A DNA stretch of 34,709 bases from Deltaproteobacteria bacterium (GCA_013151635.1 JAADHV010000111.1:1-34709); one strand, 5' to 3'; positions 25,251-33,578 are shown, counted from the stretch's first letter. The notes: a model not told the origin generated them from the letters alone. A program made the numbers and translations.

Positions 25251-26348
25251 CTATATGTCTTTTTTAACAGGCACTTTGTTGTAAAGAATCCGGGCCATGG
25301 CTTTACCTTCTGCAAGCCCGTTAACAAAGCGTTTGTGGATAAATGGAAAGGACAAGGCTTTTAATGAAGGCCCCGGAAACCTGTAAAACCATTTTGACGC
25401 TAAATTATAAAACTTTAAATCTGACCGGACTTCCTTTAATTTTTTAATATAAAGATCCCTTGCCTCTATTTTGTTATCTCTCGATTCCAGGATAGAAAGG
25501 GCCGCCTCCTGGCCGCTTTTAACAGCAAAAAAGATACCTTCCCCTAAAAGCCTTTCTGCAAGTCCTGCCGCATCCCCTGCAAGAAGAATCCTTTTTGAAT
25601 CCGACCGATAATTAAACCCGCCCGTACATATGGGATAACCTTTAACAGCTTCAAGTCTTCCGGACAAATGCCTTTTTTTTGCAAATTCATAAAGCTGCTG
25701 AATTTTAAGTTTCCCATGCGAACCAACAGAATATATCCCGATATTCACATGATCATCTTTGGGAAAAACCCAGTAATAACCATTTTTTATTTTTGAAAAA
25801 TCAAATTCCATTTTATGCGTTTCCGGCCTGTCAGTCTTTACATCCGCCTCTATGGCAAATTGTTTTTGTAAAAATACAGGCCTTGCGGCAAACCGCCTGA
25901 CAATGCTGTTGGCACCGTCCGCACCGATCAGGTACGATGCCTTGAAATGCTCAGTGCCGGTATGGATTTCTACATAAAAAGGAGTTTCATTAATTGATTG
26001 AATCTTTTTTATTACCTTAAAATGCCCACCCTTTTCTATGACTTTATTTAAAGAAAAAAGGTCAAGTTCTTCCCTTTTTGTCATATAACAAAGGGCTTTT
26101 TCAGCTTTGAGAAAAAATGATTTTTTATTTGGGGGATTGATTTTTACAATGCGGCATTCTCTTTTAACAACACAAGAAATATCATACCGGAACAAATGGT
26201 ACCCTTTCGGGGTAATTCCACCGGCGCAGGCCTTTTTTCTTGGAAATTCATACTTATCCAGCACCAGCACACTTAACCCTTTTGATAAAAGGTCAAAGGC
26301 TGCTGCTGTTCCGGCGGGCCCCGCCCCTATTACTGCAACATCAAACAT
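25251..26348 (-). CDS. FAD-dependent oxidoreductase, geranylgeranyl reductase family
   Basis: A 365-residue flavoprotein of the geranylgeranyl reductase / p-hydroxybenzoate-hydroxylase-like superfamily. FAD motif DVAVIGAGPAGTAAAFDLLS lies at 3-22, with CAGGITPKGYHLF after the dinucleotide fold, typical of the archaeal and bacterial GGR family, and the second FAD motif RILLAGDAAGLAERLLGEGI. Family members saturate double bonds of isoprenoid chains (menaquinone, carotenoid or lipid precursors) or of other lipids. The substrate here is unknown. The start codon lies only 9 bases after the flagellin stop and has no clear Shine-Dalgarno, which suggests co-transcription and perhaps translational coupling. 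That pairing is unusual. Confidence 0.85.
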   Translation of the reverse strand: MFDVAVIGAGPAGTAAAFDLLSKGLSVLVLDKYEFPRKKACAGGITPKGYHLFRYDISCVVKRECRIVKINPPNKKSFFLKAEKALCYMTKREELDLFSLNKVIEKGGHFKVIKKIQSINETPFYVEIHTGTEHFKASYLIGADGANSIVRRFAARPVFLQKQFAIEADVKTDRPETHKMEFDFSKIKNGYYWVFPKDDHVNIGIYSVGSHGKLKIQQLYEFAKKRHLSGRLEAVKGYPICTGGFNYRSDSKRILLAGDAAGLAERLLGEGIFFAVKSGQEAALSILESRDNKIEARDLYIKKLKEVRSDLKFYNLASKWFYRFPGPSLKALSFPFIHKRFVNGLAEGKAMARILYNKVPVKKDI

Positions 26349-26357
26349 GGATTTTTT

Positions 26358-27188
26358 TTATTCAAAAATATCCACGATCTGCTTTGCTGTTGAATTGGCC
26401 TGGGCCTGGGCAAAGGCCCGGGCTTTTGACAAAAGCTTAATTTTGTTCAAATTAACAGACTCCTCAGCATAATCAATGTCCCTGATTTCAGATTCGTCCG
26501 ACAGGGTGTTGATCCTGTTATTGGATAGATTATTAATGGTCGATTCCAACTGGTTTTGATTTGACCCGAGTTCAGACCTTTGCCGGGAAATATAATCAAG
26601 GGCAACATCTGTAATCCCGATGGCATCCTGGGCCCCCTGCATGGTTGTTACATTTATATCAGCCAGTGTTCCAAGGCTTTTATCAAAGATCCCGGCAGGA
26701 TCAATGGAACCAAGTGAAATTTCAACCGTTTCCCCTGAAGACGCGCCCACCTGGAATTGTTTATCTGTAAACGCACCTGATAATAATTTCTGGCCGTTAA
26801 ATAAGGTGTTATCTGCAATTTCTTTTAAGGATTCAAGGGATTTGCCAATATCAGCCTGGATAGCCTGCAGGCTTTCCGGGGATTGGGCTGCACTGGCGGC
26901 CTGAATGGCCTTAACCCTGATATCCTGAATCAGGTTGGCTGCCTGCCCAAGGGCACCTTCTGCCACCTGTGTGATAGAAATAGCATCACCGGCATTTTTC
27001 ATGGCCTGGCCGAATCCGCTGGATTGGCTGGCAAGCTTATTGGCAATCACCATGCCGGCTGCATCGTCTGATGCTTTATTTATTCTTTTCCCAGAGGAGA
27101 GACGTTCAAGCGAGGCTGATAACTCAACCTGACCTTTATGCAATTGGTAACTGGAAAAAAAACTGCCCGTGTTTATTTTTAAACTCAT
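26358..27188 (-). CDS. fliC: Flagellin
   Basis: A 276-residue flagellar filament protein with the conserved D0/D1 ends and a short variable centre. The N-terminal signature LERLSSGKRINKASDDAAGM is complete. The C-terminal domain has SEIRDIDYAEESVNLNKIKL and AFAQAQANSTAKQIVDIFE, which differs from the usual LAQANQ...VLxLL ending. No D2/D3 domains are present, as is common in short flagellins. No other flagellar gene is in the window and I see no sigma-28 promoter upstream. Secretion is by the flagellar type III system, with no signal peptide. It is followed after 9 bases by the geranylgeranyl-reductase-family gene. Confidence 0.93.
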   Translation of the reverse strand: MSLKINTGSFFSSYQLHKGQVELSASLERLSSGKRINKASDDAAGMVIANKLASQSSGFGQAMKNAGDAISITQVAEGALGQAANLIQDIRVKAIQAASAAQSPESLQAIQADIGKSLESLKEIADNTLFNGQKLLSGAFTDKQFQVGASSGETVEISLGSIDPAGIFDKSLGTLADINVTTMQGAQDAIGITDVALDYISRQRSELGSNQNQLESTINNLSNNRINTLSDESEIRDIDYAEESVNLNKIKLLSKARAFAQAQANSTAKQIVDIFE

Positions 27189-27291
27189 TTAAGGCCCCCA
27201 TAAAATTTCCAGGTTCTTTTCCAAGTATAGGGAATTATAAAAATAAATCAAATAAAAAAAATGAAGCGTTGATATCTAAATGATAATAAAA

Positions 27292-27906
27292 TCACTTATT
27301 AATGAGGGCAGTGAACATTGATTCAATTACAAGACCGATTCGCTTCATATGGGCAATCCTTTCTTCTTCAGATCGGCCCGGATAATTTCTAAAAGCGATT
27401 AAAATACCAGAGAGGCAGGAAAAAAGGGTATGGGACATTAATCTTGTGTCTTTTCTGCATCCGGAATAAATGAAAATTGTCTCAAATGCATCCATCAGCC
27501 CGCGCCCGATCTCGTTGAGTTTATCAATAGATCCCATATCCCTGTTACCATGAAGGGCAAAATGAGTAATCATTCTCCACTGGGGTTCATTTGCAATATA
27601 ATAATCCAGAAAATATTCAATAGCTGTCCTGATGACATTTTTATCTTTTTTTTGAATCTGTTTTTTTAATTCCTTGATAAACACGCAGGCATCCTGGTAA
27701 GCAACTTTGGCATACAATTCTTCCTGGCTTTTAAAATAGGTGTAGATAGAAGACTTGGCGATCCCTGCAGTATTTGCAATTTCAGCCATGCTAACGCTGT
27801 CATAGGTTTTTTCCCCAAACACCTGCCTTGCAGCCTCAATAATGAGGCTTTGCCTTAATTCCCGTTCTTTTTTCTTGAGCCTTACCAAGGTGTCTTTTTT
27901 TGCCAT
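27292..27906 (-). CDS. TetR-family transcriptional regulator
   Basis: A 204-residue repressor-type regulator. The N-terminal helix-turn-helix (about 20-65) reads VFGEKTYDSVSMAEIANTAG followed by IAKSSIYTYFKSQEELY, the standard TetR signature. The C-terminal ligand-binding domain is all-helical and variable, as usual. I start at ATG 27906 because AGGA lies 5 bases upstream; an in-frame ATG at 27927 has no ribosome binding site. It is divergent from the BcrC/BcrB-like operon. A palindrome (27985-28005) lies between the -35 and -10 of that operon, so this protein is the likely local repressor. The effector could be an acyl-CoA or aromatic-CoA of the pathway (inference). Confidence 0.92.
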   Translation of the reverse strand: MAKKDTLVRLKKKERELRQSLIIEAARQVFGEKTYDSVSMAEIANTAGIAKSSIYTYFKSQEELYAKVAYQDACVFIKELKKQIQKKDKNVIRTAIEYFLDYYIANEPQWRMITHFALHGNRDMGSIDKLNEIGRGLMDAFETIFIYSGCRKDTRLMSHTLFSCLSGILIAFRNYPGRSEEERIAHMKRIGLVIESMFTALINK

Positions 27907-27979
27907 ACCTGTCCTGCAACATTCCATTAAAAAATTTTATACCTGAATACCATAAGATAAAAATAAAATCAAGCTCCGG

Positions 27980-28008
27980 TTGACATATCGACCGACATTC
28001 GATATAAA
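27980..28008 (+). promoter_or_regulatory. Sigma-70 promoter with palindromic operator in its spacer
   Basis: TTGACA (27980-27985), 17-base spacer, TATAAA (28003-28008). The inverted repeat ATATCG-N9-CGATAT (27985-28005) fills the spacer. Repressor binding there would block RNA polymerase directly. The divergent TetR gene starts 74 bases to the left. Predicted transcript start is near 28015, leaving about 139 bases of leader. That leader contains a TTCGCC-AAAAA-GGCGAA hairpin at 28118-28134. Confidence 0.75.
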
Positions 28009-28153
28009 AACCGAAAGACAAGAAAATATCTGGTGTTTGCCGCCGGACTGGTTATAATATTTCCGGTGGATGGAAAAGCTGCCTTAAAAACATTACAGGA
28101 TGAAAAGACTGAAAAGCTTCGCCAAAAAGGCGAACACACAGGAGATAATTAAT

Positions 28154-29266
28154 ATGAAGGAAATCAGAATTTTTCATGAAGCCATTGAAAACACATCAAA
28201 CATGGCTCGCAAAATCAAAGCCGGGCAAAAAAAAATTATCGGCCACCTTTGTTCCTATACACCGGAAGAATTGATATATGCAGCAGGGTTTCATCCCATG
28301 CGGCTGTTTTCTTCAAAATCAGATATTGTTCTTGCTGAAAAACATCTCCAGTCCTATTGCTGTTCCCCTGTAAGGGGCGTACTTGAAGACAGCCTTTCAG
28401 GCCGGCTTGATTTTCTTGACGGCACAGTGTTTCCACATACCTGTGATTCCATCCAGAGATTAAGTGACATCTGGCGCATGAACGGGAAATATGAATTCTT
28501 TGCAGATGTTATCCTGCCTGCAAAGCTGAACACAAGAAGTGCAAAGACATATATGACTGATGTGCTGACAGGATTTAAAAAAGAGCTTGAAAAAGCCTCC
28601 GGCAAAAAAATCACTGATACCAGTCTCCATGAATCCATCAAAAAATTTAACCTGATACGCGAAAACCTGTCAAAAATTTATGAACTCAACTCCCATAACC
28701 CCGGATTAATTAAAGGCGCTGATCTATATGCCATTGTGAAAGGCTCAATGGTGATGGACAAAGATGAGGTGGCAGGTCTTTTACCTGTAATTGCAGCCAA
28801 TCTTGAAAAAATAGACCCTCCTTCTGAAAAAGGCAAGCGAATCGTTATTTCAGGCTCGATCTGTGATTCACCGGGATTTTATGAAACAATTGAAGAGGCA
28901 GGCGGCCTTATTGCAGGAGATGACCTTTGCACGGGCCAGAGGTGGTTTGAAGGTATGATCCAGGAGGATGGAGATCCGATGACGGCCATTGCGTCAAGAT
29001 ATTTTGACCGCATAAACTGTCCTGCAAAGCATACCAGCCTTACATTCCGTGGTGAAAACATCGTATCCCTTGCAAGAAAAAATAATGCGAAAGGAGTCAT
29101 TTTCATGCTGCTTAAGTTTTGTGATCCCCATGCCTTTGATTATCCATACCTTAAAGAGTATCTTGATAAGGAAAAAATTAAAACCATGGCTGTTGAAATA
29201 GATGAACAGCAGCAAAGCCTCGGACAATTATCCACCCGGATCGAAACTTTTATCCATATGATATAA
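28154..29266 (+). CDS. 2-hydroxyacyl-CoA dehydratase / benzoyl-CoA reductase subunit, BcrC/HgdB type
   Basis: A 370-residue iron-sulfur subunit of the family that includes 2-hydroxyglutaryl-CoA dehydratase and class I benzoyl-CoA reductase. The family opening GHLCSYTPEELIYAAGFHPM (30-49) is clear. Cysteines able to hold a [4Fe-4S] cluster are Cys69/Cys70 (SYCCSPVRG), Cys97 (PHTCDS) and Cys323 (LKFCDPH). I start at ATG 28154, with AGGAG 9-10 bases upstream; an in-frame ATG at 28100 has a poorly spaced site. It is first in a three-gene operon with a BcrB-like partner (16-base gap) and an ATP-dependent activator. The two-subunit plus one-activator layout resembles dehydratases more than the four-subunit BcrCBAD reductase. 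The substrate is unknown. Confidence 0.88.
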   Translation: MKEIRIFHEAIENTSNMARKIKAGQKKIIGHLCSYTPEELIYAAGFHPMRLFSSKSDIVLAEKHLQSYCCSPVRGVLEDSLSGRLDFLDGTVFPHTCDSIQRLSDIWRMNGKYEFFADVILPAKLNTRSAKTYMTDVLTGFKKELEKASGKKITDTSLHESIKKFNLIRENLSKIYELNSHNPGLIKGADLYAIVKGSMVMDKDEVAGLLPVIAANLEKIDPPSEKGKRIVISGSICDSPGFYETIEEAGGLIAGDDLCTGQRWFEGMIQEDGDPMTAIASRYFDRINCPAKHTSLTFRGENIVSLARKNNAKGVIFMLLKFCDPHAFDYPYLKEYLDKEKIKTMAVEIDEQQQSLGQLSTRIETFIHMI

Positions 29267-29282
29267 AAAAAGGATTTGCAAT

Positions 29283-30506
29283 ATGCAAGGCAAGCCCCAA
29301 AAAAAAATAAAAGCCGCAAAAAAAATGCGGGATTTAATGACCACCTATTACCTTGAGGCCATGAGCGCCGGGCAAAACAATAAACAGATCGCCTGGATCA
29401 CTTCCGGAGGCCCTGTAGAACCATTAGTTGCCATGGACATTATCCCTGTTTATCCTGAAAATCACGGGGCCATGATAGGATCATCCAAAATGGGGGAAGA
29501 CCTTTGCATCAAGGCCGAAGACATGGGATACAGTTCCGATCTTTGTTCCTATGCAAGAGCAGATATCGCATGCTCCGTTGTCAAAGGCGGCCCCATAGGC
29601 GGATTACCCAGGCCTGACATGCTGATCTGCTGCAATAATATTTGCGGCACTGTTTTAAAATGGTATGAAGTCCAGGCAAGATTTTACAAGGTACCTTTGT
29701 TTATCTTAGACACCCCTTTCTGCCATACAGGATACTCTCCTGAGGCAGCAGTATACGTCCGGTCCCAGATTGATGAATACATTGGTTTTCTTGAAAAGGT
29801 CACAAAGAAAAAATTTGATTACGATAAAATGGCCCTTGCAGGAAAACTTTCCCTTGAGGGCCAGCTTCTCTGGCAAAAAGTCCTAAATACTACCGCCCAC
29901 AGGCCATCTCCCATGTCTGCCTTTGATGCTTTCTTTTTTCTTGCCCTGATTGTAACATTGCGGGGTACTCAAATCCCGGTCGATTTTTACAGGGAACTTA
30001 TAGATGAAATGGAACAGCGAATAAGGGATGGCATAAGTATAATTCCAGATGAACAATACAGGCTTTTATGGGACAACCTGCCTTTGTGGTATCAGCTGAA
30101 ATGGCTTTCCTCTGAATTTTCAGAACATAATGCCTGCCTTGTTGCAGATACTTATACCTCGGCGTGGTGCGGCGCCATAAAATATACGGATGAAAATAAT
30201 TTTTTAGATTCCATGGCCCAGGCCTATACCAGGATCTATCTTAATATCGGTGTTGACCAGATGGCAGACCAGGTGCTTGAAATGATAAAATTTTATAATG
30301 TCGATGGTTTTGTCATGCATTCAAACCGGTCCTGCAAGCCTTACTCTTTCGGGCAGATGGATATCATGAAAATTGTAAGAGAAAGGGCTGAGGTTCCGGT
30401 CCTGATGATAGAGGCAGACATGGTTGACCCAAGGAATTTTTCTAAATCCCAGGTGGAAACCCGTATTGATGCATTCATGGAAATCGTAAAACAAAGGAAC
30501 AAATAA
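29283..30506 (+). CDS. 2-hydroxyacyl-CoA dehydratase / benzoyl-CoA reductase subunit, BcrB/HgdA type
   Basis: A 407-residue partner subunit. Segments typical of BcrB/BadE/BzdO are IAWITSGGPVEPLVAMDIIP, VYPENHGAMIGSSKMGEDLC, YSSDLCSYARADIA and LICCNNICGTVLKWYEV. Candidate cluster cysteines are Cys88, Cys116/117, Cys121 and the late NRSCKPYS (about 353). Together with the upstream subunit it should form a heterodimer with two [4Fe-4S] clusters that carry out a one-electron, ketyl-radical type reduction or dehydration of a CoA thioester. Resemblance by eye is to benzoyl-CoA reductase subunit B, but the matching BcrA/BcrD pair is replaced by a single activator. Soluble, cytosolic, with no frameshift. 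Confidence 0.87.
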   Translation: MQGKPQKKIKAAKKMRDLMTTYYLEAMSAGQNNKQIAWITSGGPVEPLVAMDIIPVYPENHGAMIGSSKMGEDLCIKAEDMGYSSDLCSYARADIACSVVKGGPIGGLPRPDMLICCNNICGTVLKWYEVQARFYKVPLFILDTPFCHTGYSPEAAVYVRSQIDEYIGFLEKVTKKKFDYDKMALAGKLSLEGQLLWQKVLNTTAHRPSPMSAFDAFFFLALIVTLRGTQIPVDFYRELIDEMEQRIRDGISIIPDEQYRLLWDNLPLWYQLKWLSSEFSEHNACLVADTYTSAWCGAIKYTDENNFLDSMAQAYTRIYLNIGVDQMADQVLEMIKFYNVDGFVMHSNRSCKPYSFGQMDIMKIVRERAEVPVLMIEADMVDPRNFSKSQVETRIDAFMEIVKQRNK

Positions 30507-30507
30507 C

Positions 30508-30531
30508 ATGAACGGTGCAACAGCCATATGA
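30508..30531 (+). CDS. 7-codon minicistron overlapping the activator gene start
   Basis: AAAGGA (30493-30498) precedes ATG 30508, which encodes MNGATAI and stops at TGA 30529-30531. That TGA overlaps the activator start codon as ATGA (30528-30531). The activator ATG itself has no evident Shine-Dalgarno, and an in-frame TAA at 30504-30506 rules out an upstream start. This suggests translational coupling. Confidence 0.35.
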   Translation: MNGATAI

Positions 30532-31295
30532 TTTATGCAGGCATAGACATAGGCTCCATCACAGCCAAGGCAGCTTTTATAAAAGGTAATAAGCTTCTTG
30601 GAACCCGGGTCATTCCCTCGGGGTATAACCCCTTAAATGCAGGGATCAAAGTATTTAAGGGCCTTTTAAAAAAAACAAAGGTTTTAAAATCAGACATTAC
30701 TGCCATTGTTTCCACAGGCTATGGCCGTGCCAGTGTTGATTTTGCAGATAAGGCCATGACCGAAATCATCTGCCATGGTGCTGGTGCTTTTTTCATGAAC
30801 CCTGAAATTCGAGGAATTATTGATGTTGGCGGCCAGGACAGCAAAGCCATTCTCCTAGATAGAAAAGGACATGTCGACAACTTTGCCATGAATGACAAAT
30901 GTGCGGCAGGCACAGGGAGATTTTTTGAAGTCATGGCCAATGCGCTTGGCCTTAAATTAAATCAATTGGGAGACTTCAGCCTTAAAGCAGACAAGCCTTC
31001 AAAAATCAGCAGTATCTGCACAGTATTTGCCGAGTCAGAAGTTATTTCCATGATTGCCGGGCAGGAAAAAAGAGAAAATATCATTGCAGGCATTCATGAA
31101 TCAGCAGCCGCACGTATCAGCAGCCTTTCATCCAAAATTGGCATTAAAGAACCTGTGATGATGACAGGGGGTGTGGCCAAAAACAAAGGATTTTTAAAGG
31201 CTCTTGAAAACCGCCTTGGTTTTGAGCTTATTATGGGGAATTTACCCCAGGAAAATGGTGCCATCGGTGCTGCCGTACTTGCGTCAAGATTGTAA
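30528..31295 (+). CDS. ATP-dependent dehydratase/reductase activator, HgdC/BcrA-BcrD (BadF) family
   Basis: A 255-residue ASKHA-fold ATPase that injects one electron at low potential into its partner enzyme while hydrolysing ATP. The ATP-binding loops are GIDIGSITAKAAFI (5-18) and IIDVGGQDSKAILLD (97-111), with TGGVAKNKGFLKALE near the C-terminus. The two cysteines that bridge the homodimer's single [4Fe-4S] cluster are Cys125 in NDKCAAGTGRF and Cys164 in SSICTVFAESEV, almost the same numbers as Cys127/Cys166 in the Acidaminococcus HgdC protein. Third gene of the operon; it probably acts as a homodimer on the two upstream subunits. Its translation seems coupled to a minicistron. Confidence 0.93.
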   Translation: MIYAGIDIGSITAKAAFIKGNKLLGTRVIPSGYNPLNAGIKVFKGLLKKTKVLKSDITAIVSTGYGRASVDFADKAMTEIICHGAGAFFMNPEIRGIIDVGGQDSKAILLDRKGHVDNFAMNDKCAAGTGRFFEVMANALGLKLNQLGDFSLKADKPSKISSICTVFAESEVISMIAGQEKRENIIAGIHESAAARISSLSSKIGIKEPVMMTGGVAKNKGFLKALENRLGFELIMGNLPQENGAIGAAVLASRL

Positions 31296-31310
31296 GGAGA
31301 CTTTTTCAGG

Positions 31311-31400
31311 CTAACTGCCACGGGCAGACCTGGTATTCCACCAGAGTTTGCCCACAACAAAACATGAAAGTCCTGATTTGGATTGCAAAGACTTTCATAT
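31311..31400 (+). repeat. Structured repeat, copy 1
   Basis: About 90 bases, starting CTAAC and ending CTTTCATAT. First stem CTGCC/GGCAG (31315-31327), then an extra possible CTGGT/ACCAG, the conserved GCCCACAAC block at 31350-31358, then a 9-base stem ATGAAAGTC (31364-31372) / GACTTTCAT (31390-31398). A second copy in the same orientation lies at 34619-34709, with paired changes in both main stems. It lies between the activator and TPR genes. Confidence 0.75.
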
Positions 31401-31429
31401 AAAACTGATCCGGTTCCTTACAATGGCAT

Positions 31430-32059
31430 CTATTTTCTATTTTTCATTTTCTGGACTAAAGAATCAACAGATTCCCCGTTGGGGGCCAGGGCCATGGGGT
31501 TTTGTTCCACAAGTTTTTCCCATGCCTTTATGCCGCCTTTCAAATCCTTCAAATCGTGCAACAGCACAATTCCCTTATTAAATCTTGCAGTCTCAAAGGA
31601 AGGATCGATTGAAATGGCTTTATTAAAAGCTTCAACAGCCTTTTCAGGCTGCTTATTCCTCCGGTACATGACCCCTAAGTCAGTGATAACCGTGGTTTTG
31701 TAAGGCTCTATTGCCAGTGATTTTTTATATGCATCAATAGCATTCACATATTGATTTGAATCAAAAAACTGGTTGCCCAATTGAGCCCATGCACCGGCAT
31801 CTTTGGGATTCTGTTTAAGGTATTGCTCCAATTTCAGTATTTTTGAAGCAACCTCGGCTGAATTATCCTGTTGAACTGCGGCCTGATTATTTCCGGCAGC
31901 ACCTTTTACCTGCTGCTTCACTTTTGTATCAGAGGCAAGTTTAAATGAGGAATATACGATTCCGCCGATAAATCCGATGAACAATGACAGGATAACAGCG
32001 ACCGCCAATGTTTGTTTTTTTACGAAATCCCTGCTTTCAGCTTCTTTATTTTTTGCCAT
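31430..32059 (-). CDS. Membrane-anchored TPR protein
   Basis: A 209-residue protein with one N-terminal membrane helix (about 17-38, TLAVAVILSLFIGFIGGIVY) and short cytosolic leader (MAKNKEAESRDFVKKQ). The helix is followed by a low-complexity linker and about three tetratricopeptide repeats (about 85-190): AGAWAQLGNQFFDSNQYVNA, DLGVMYRRNKQPEKAVEAF and ARFNKGIVLLHDLKDLKGGI. The domain outside the membrane is probably periplasmic. The layout recalls CcmI/NrfG-type assembly TPR proteins, but no cytochrome c assembly gene lies nearby and I would not assign that role. AAAGGG precedes the ATG. It is convergent with the activator operon, with repeat copy 1 between them. Confidence 0.85.
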   Translation of the reverse strand: MAKNKEAESRDFVKKQTLAVAVILSLFIGFIGGIVYSSFKLASDTKVKQQVKGAAGNNQAAVQQDNSAEVASKILKLEQYLKQNPKDAGAWAQLGNQFFDSNQYVNAIDAYKKSLAIEPYKTTVITDLGVMYRRNKQPEKAVEAFNKAISIDPSFETARFNKGIVLLHDLKDLKGGIKAWEKLVEQNPMALAPNGESVDSLVQKMKNRK

Positions 32060-32870
32060 AATAAAACCCTTTTTTGCTAATTAAGTAAAAAATTCAATCG
32101 TGATAACTTAAGATCGCGCTTGACTTAAAAACTATCCGGAAAAAGTCATTGATACAATCCTTGTTTATGTCCTTTACCATATCCGGGCCAGGGAAGCAAA
32201 AGTTCCTTTCCATTACAGTCTTGGTTGACGAGTTAAGTGTCAAACCATAAAAAAAATCATTAAACAATAATTTTTTCATATAAATCAGGTTGCAGCTTTA
32301 AAACCGTTGATGAATAAATGATCGCATATTTGCAGCCATGCAAAGCCAATAAGCTGCCTTTCAAATCATAAGCATCTAATTTTATGACTATTTTAAAAAA
32401 AACGAACCAATATATTTTTTTGGCATGTGTTATGCTCTTTCTATTTCTGACTTTGATTTTTAAAATAACAGTTACCCCCAGCATCGGCATGGCAATGAAG
32501 CTGTCTGAAGTTAAACCTGAAAAAATATATTTAAGTTCCTGCCTGGCCAATGCCGTGCCAGGATGCCCTGCCACAAGGCTTGATAATATGGATCCTTGGA
32601 AATGATAGTACCAGCGCCATGGGAACCTGTAACAGAACCGGATGAACTGGTACCACTATGGAAAATCCTTCACCTGACCGGAGTTGACTGGACTTATGGA
32701 AGCCACGGATGGGGAAACAAGAAATTGGAATCCTTCAACAGAAGTAATATTAAAAAAATTCACAAATATAGAACAGGCCAGCAGCAACATAAAAAATGAT
32801 GGAAACTGTAAAGAATATCCTATATGGTACAAATGGATGCAAACAGGTATAATCACTTTAGAACTGTCAT
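32060..32870. other. Gene-poor stretch of 811 bases with possible decayed ORFs
   Basis: No convincing gene. The best candidate is an ORF at 32384-32605 (+, 73 codons) with one hydrophobic helix (YIFLACVMLFLFLTLIFKI), but it has no ribosome binding site. Two overlapping short ORFs at 32596-32799 and 32684-32878 in other frames share Trp/Tyr-rich stretches and could be pieces of one frameshifted gene. GTACCAG/CTGGTAC arms occur near 32608-32654. A sigma-54-like TGGCAT...ATGCT near 32420 has two mismatches. Confidence 0.4.
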
Positions 32871-33578
32871 ATGATTGAAAATAATACAGATACTGTTTCT
32901 ATTTCCAATCTCGTGGAAGATTACGGGCGATTGGTTTCATCGATTTGCCGTCGAATGATACAGGATGAGGAAACCGCCCGGGATGCAGCGCAGGAAGCGT
33001 GGTTGGAGATTACAAAAAGTTTGCATTCTTTTCGGGGGGGATCGAAAATCTCAACTTGGATTTATACCATCACTTACCGAGCGGTTATGCATTATGCTAA
33101 GAAAGAGAAGGTATATTCTGCAAAATATGTGAGAGACTACTTCAGCCAAGAAGAAATAAAATTACCCTGTTCGCAAGACCTTGACAAAAGGCTCTGGGTC
33201 AAGCAAATGTGCGATAAGTGTCTCACAGGAGTTCTGTATTGCCTGAATCATAAATCTCGTATGGCATACATTCTGAGAGACATTGCCCGGTTGTCTTATG
33301 AAGAAATTGCTGATGTTCTGGAACATAGTCCTGTGTCGGTTCGGCAAATGATTTCTCGATCCAGGAAAAAACTACAAAATTTTTTAAAGGATGAATGTAT
33401 ATTGCATAACACCAAAGGGAAATGCAGTTGCAGGATGAGGAAATGGGTCATAGAGATCGACCTGGTTCGTGAATACCAAGAACTTACACAATCTATCGCC
33501 GAAGTAAACGTTTTTAGAGAAACAGAAGAGATTATATCCAGAGTGAACTATTGGAGACAATTTCTATATATGGACTGA
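32871..33578 (+). CDS. ECF-type RNA polymerase sigma factor with C-terminal cysteine tail
   Basis: A 235-residue sigma-70-family factor with regions 2 and 4 only. Region 2 (about 12-80) reads LVEDYGRLVSSICRRM, ETARDAAQEAWLEITKS and STWIYTITYRAVMHYAKKE. Region 4 (about 120-172) has the helix-turn-helix RLSYEEIADVLEHSPVSVRQ and MISRSRKKL. The linker holds Cys114/Cys117 (MCDKC). The tail after residue 173 adds Cys176, Cys185 and Cys187 (CILHNTKGKCSC), a pattern seen in some ECF groups with C-terminal extensions and suggestive of zinc or redox control. No anti-sigma gene is adjacent. The ATG has only a weak ribosome binding site. The alpha/beta hydrolase begins 89 bases downstream and may be its target. 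Confidence 0.88.
   Translation: MIENNTDTVSISNLVEDYGRLVSSICRRMIQDEETARDAAQEAWLEITKSLHSFRGGSKISTWIYTITYRAVMHYAKKEKVYSAKYVRDYFSQEEIKLPCSQDLDKRLWVKQMCDKCLTGVLYCLNHKSRMAYILRDIARLSYEEIADVLEHSPVSVRQMISRSRKKLQNFLKDECILHNTKGKCSCRMRKWVIEIDLVREYQELTQSIAEVNVFRETEEIISRVNYWRQFLYMD

Noticed and set aside
32417-32432. Sigma-54-like sequence TGGCAT-GTGTT-ATGCT
   Set aside because: Two mismatches to the consensus, inside a doubtful ORF, and more than 430 bases from the next gene.
32260-32574. 104-codon minus-strand ORF in the gene-poor stretch
   Set aside because: No ribosome binding site, no recognisable motif, and it overlaps a plus-strand candidate that is itself weak.
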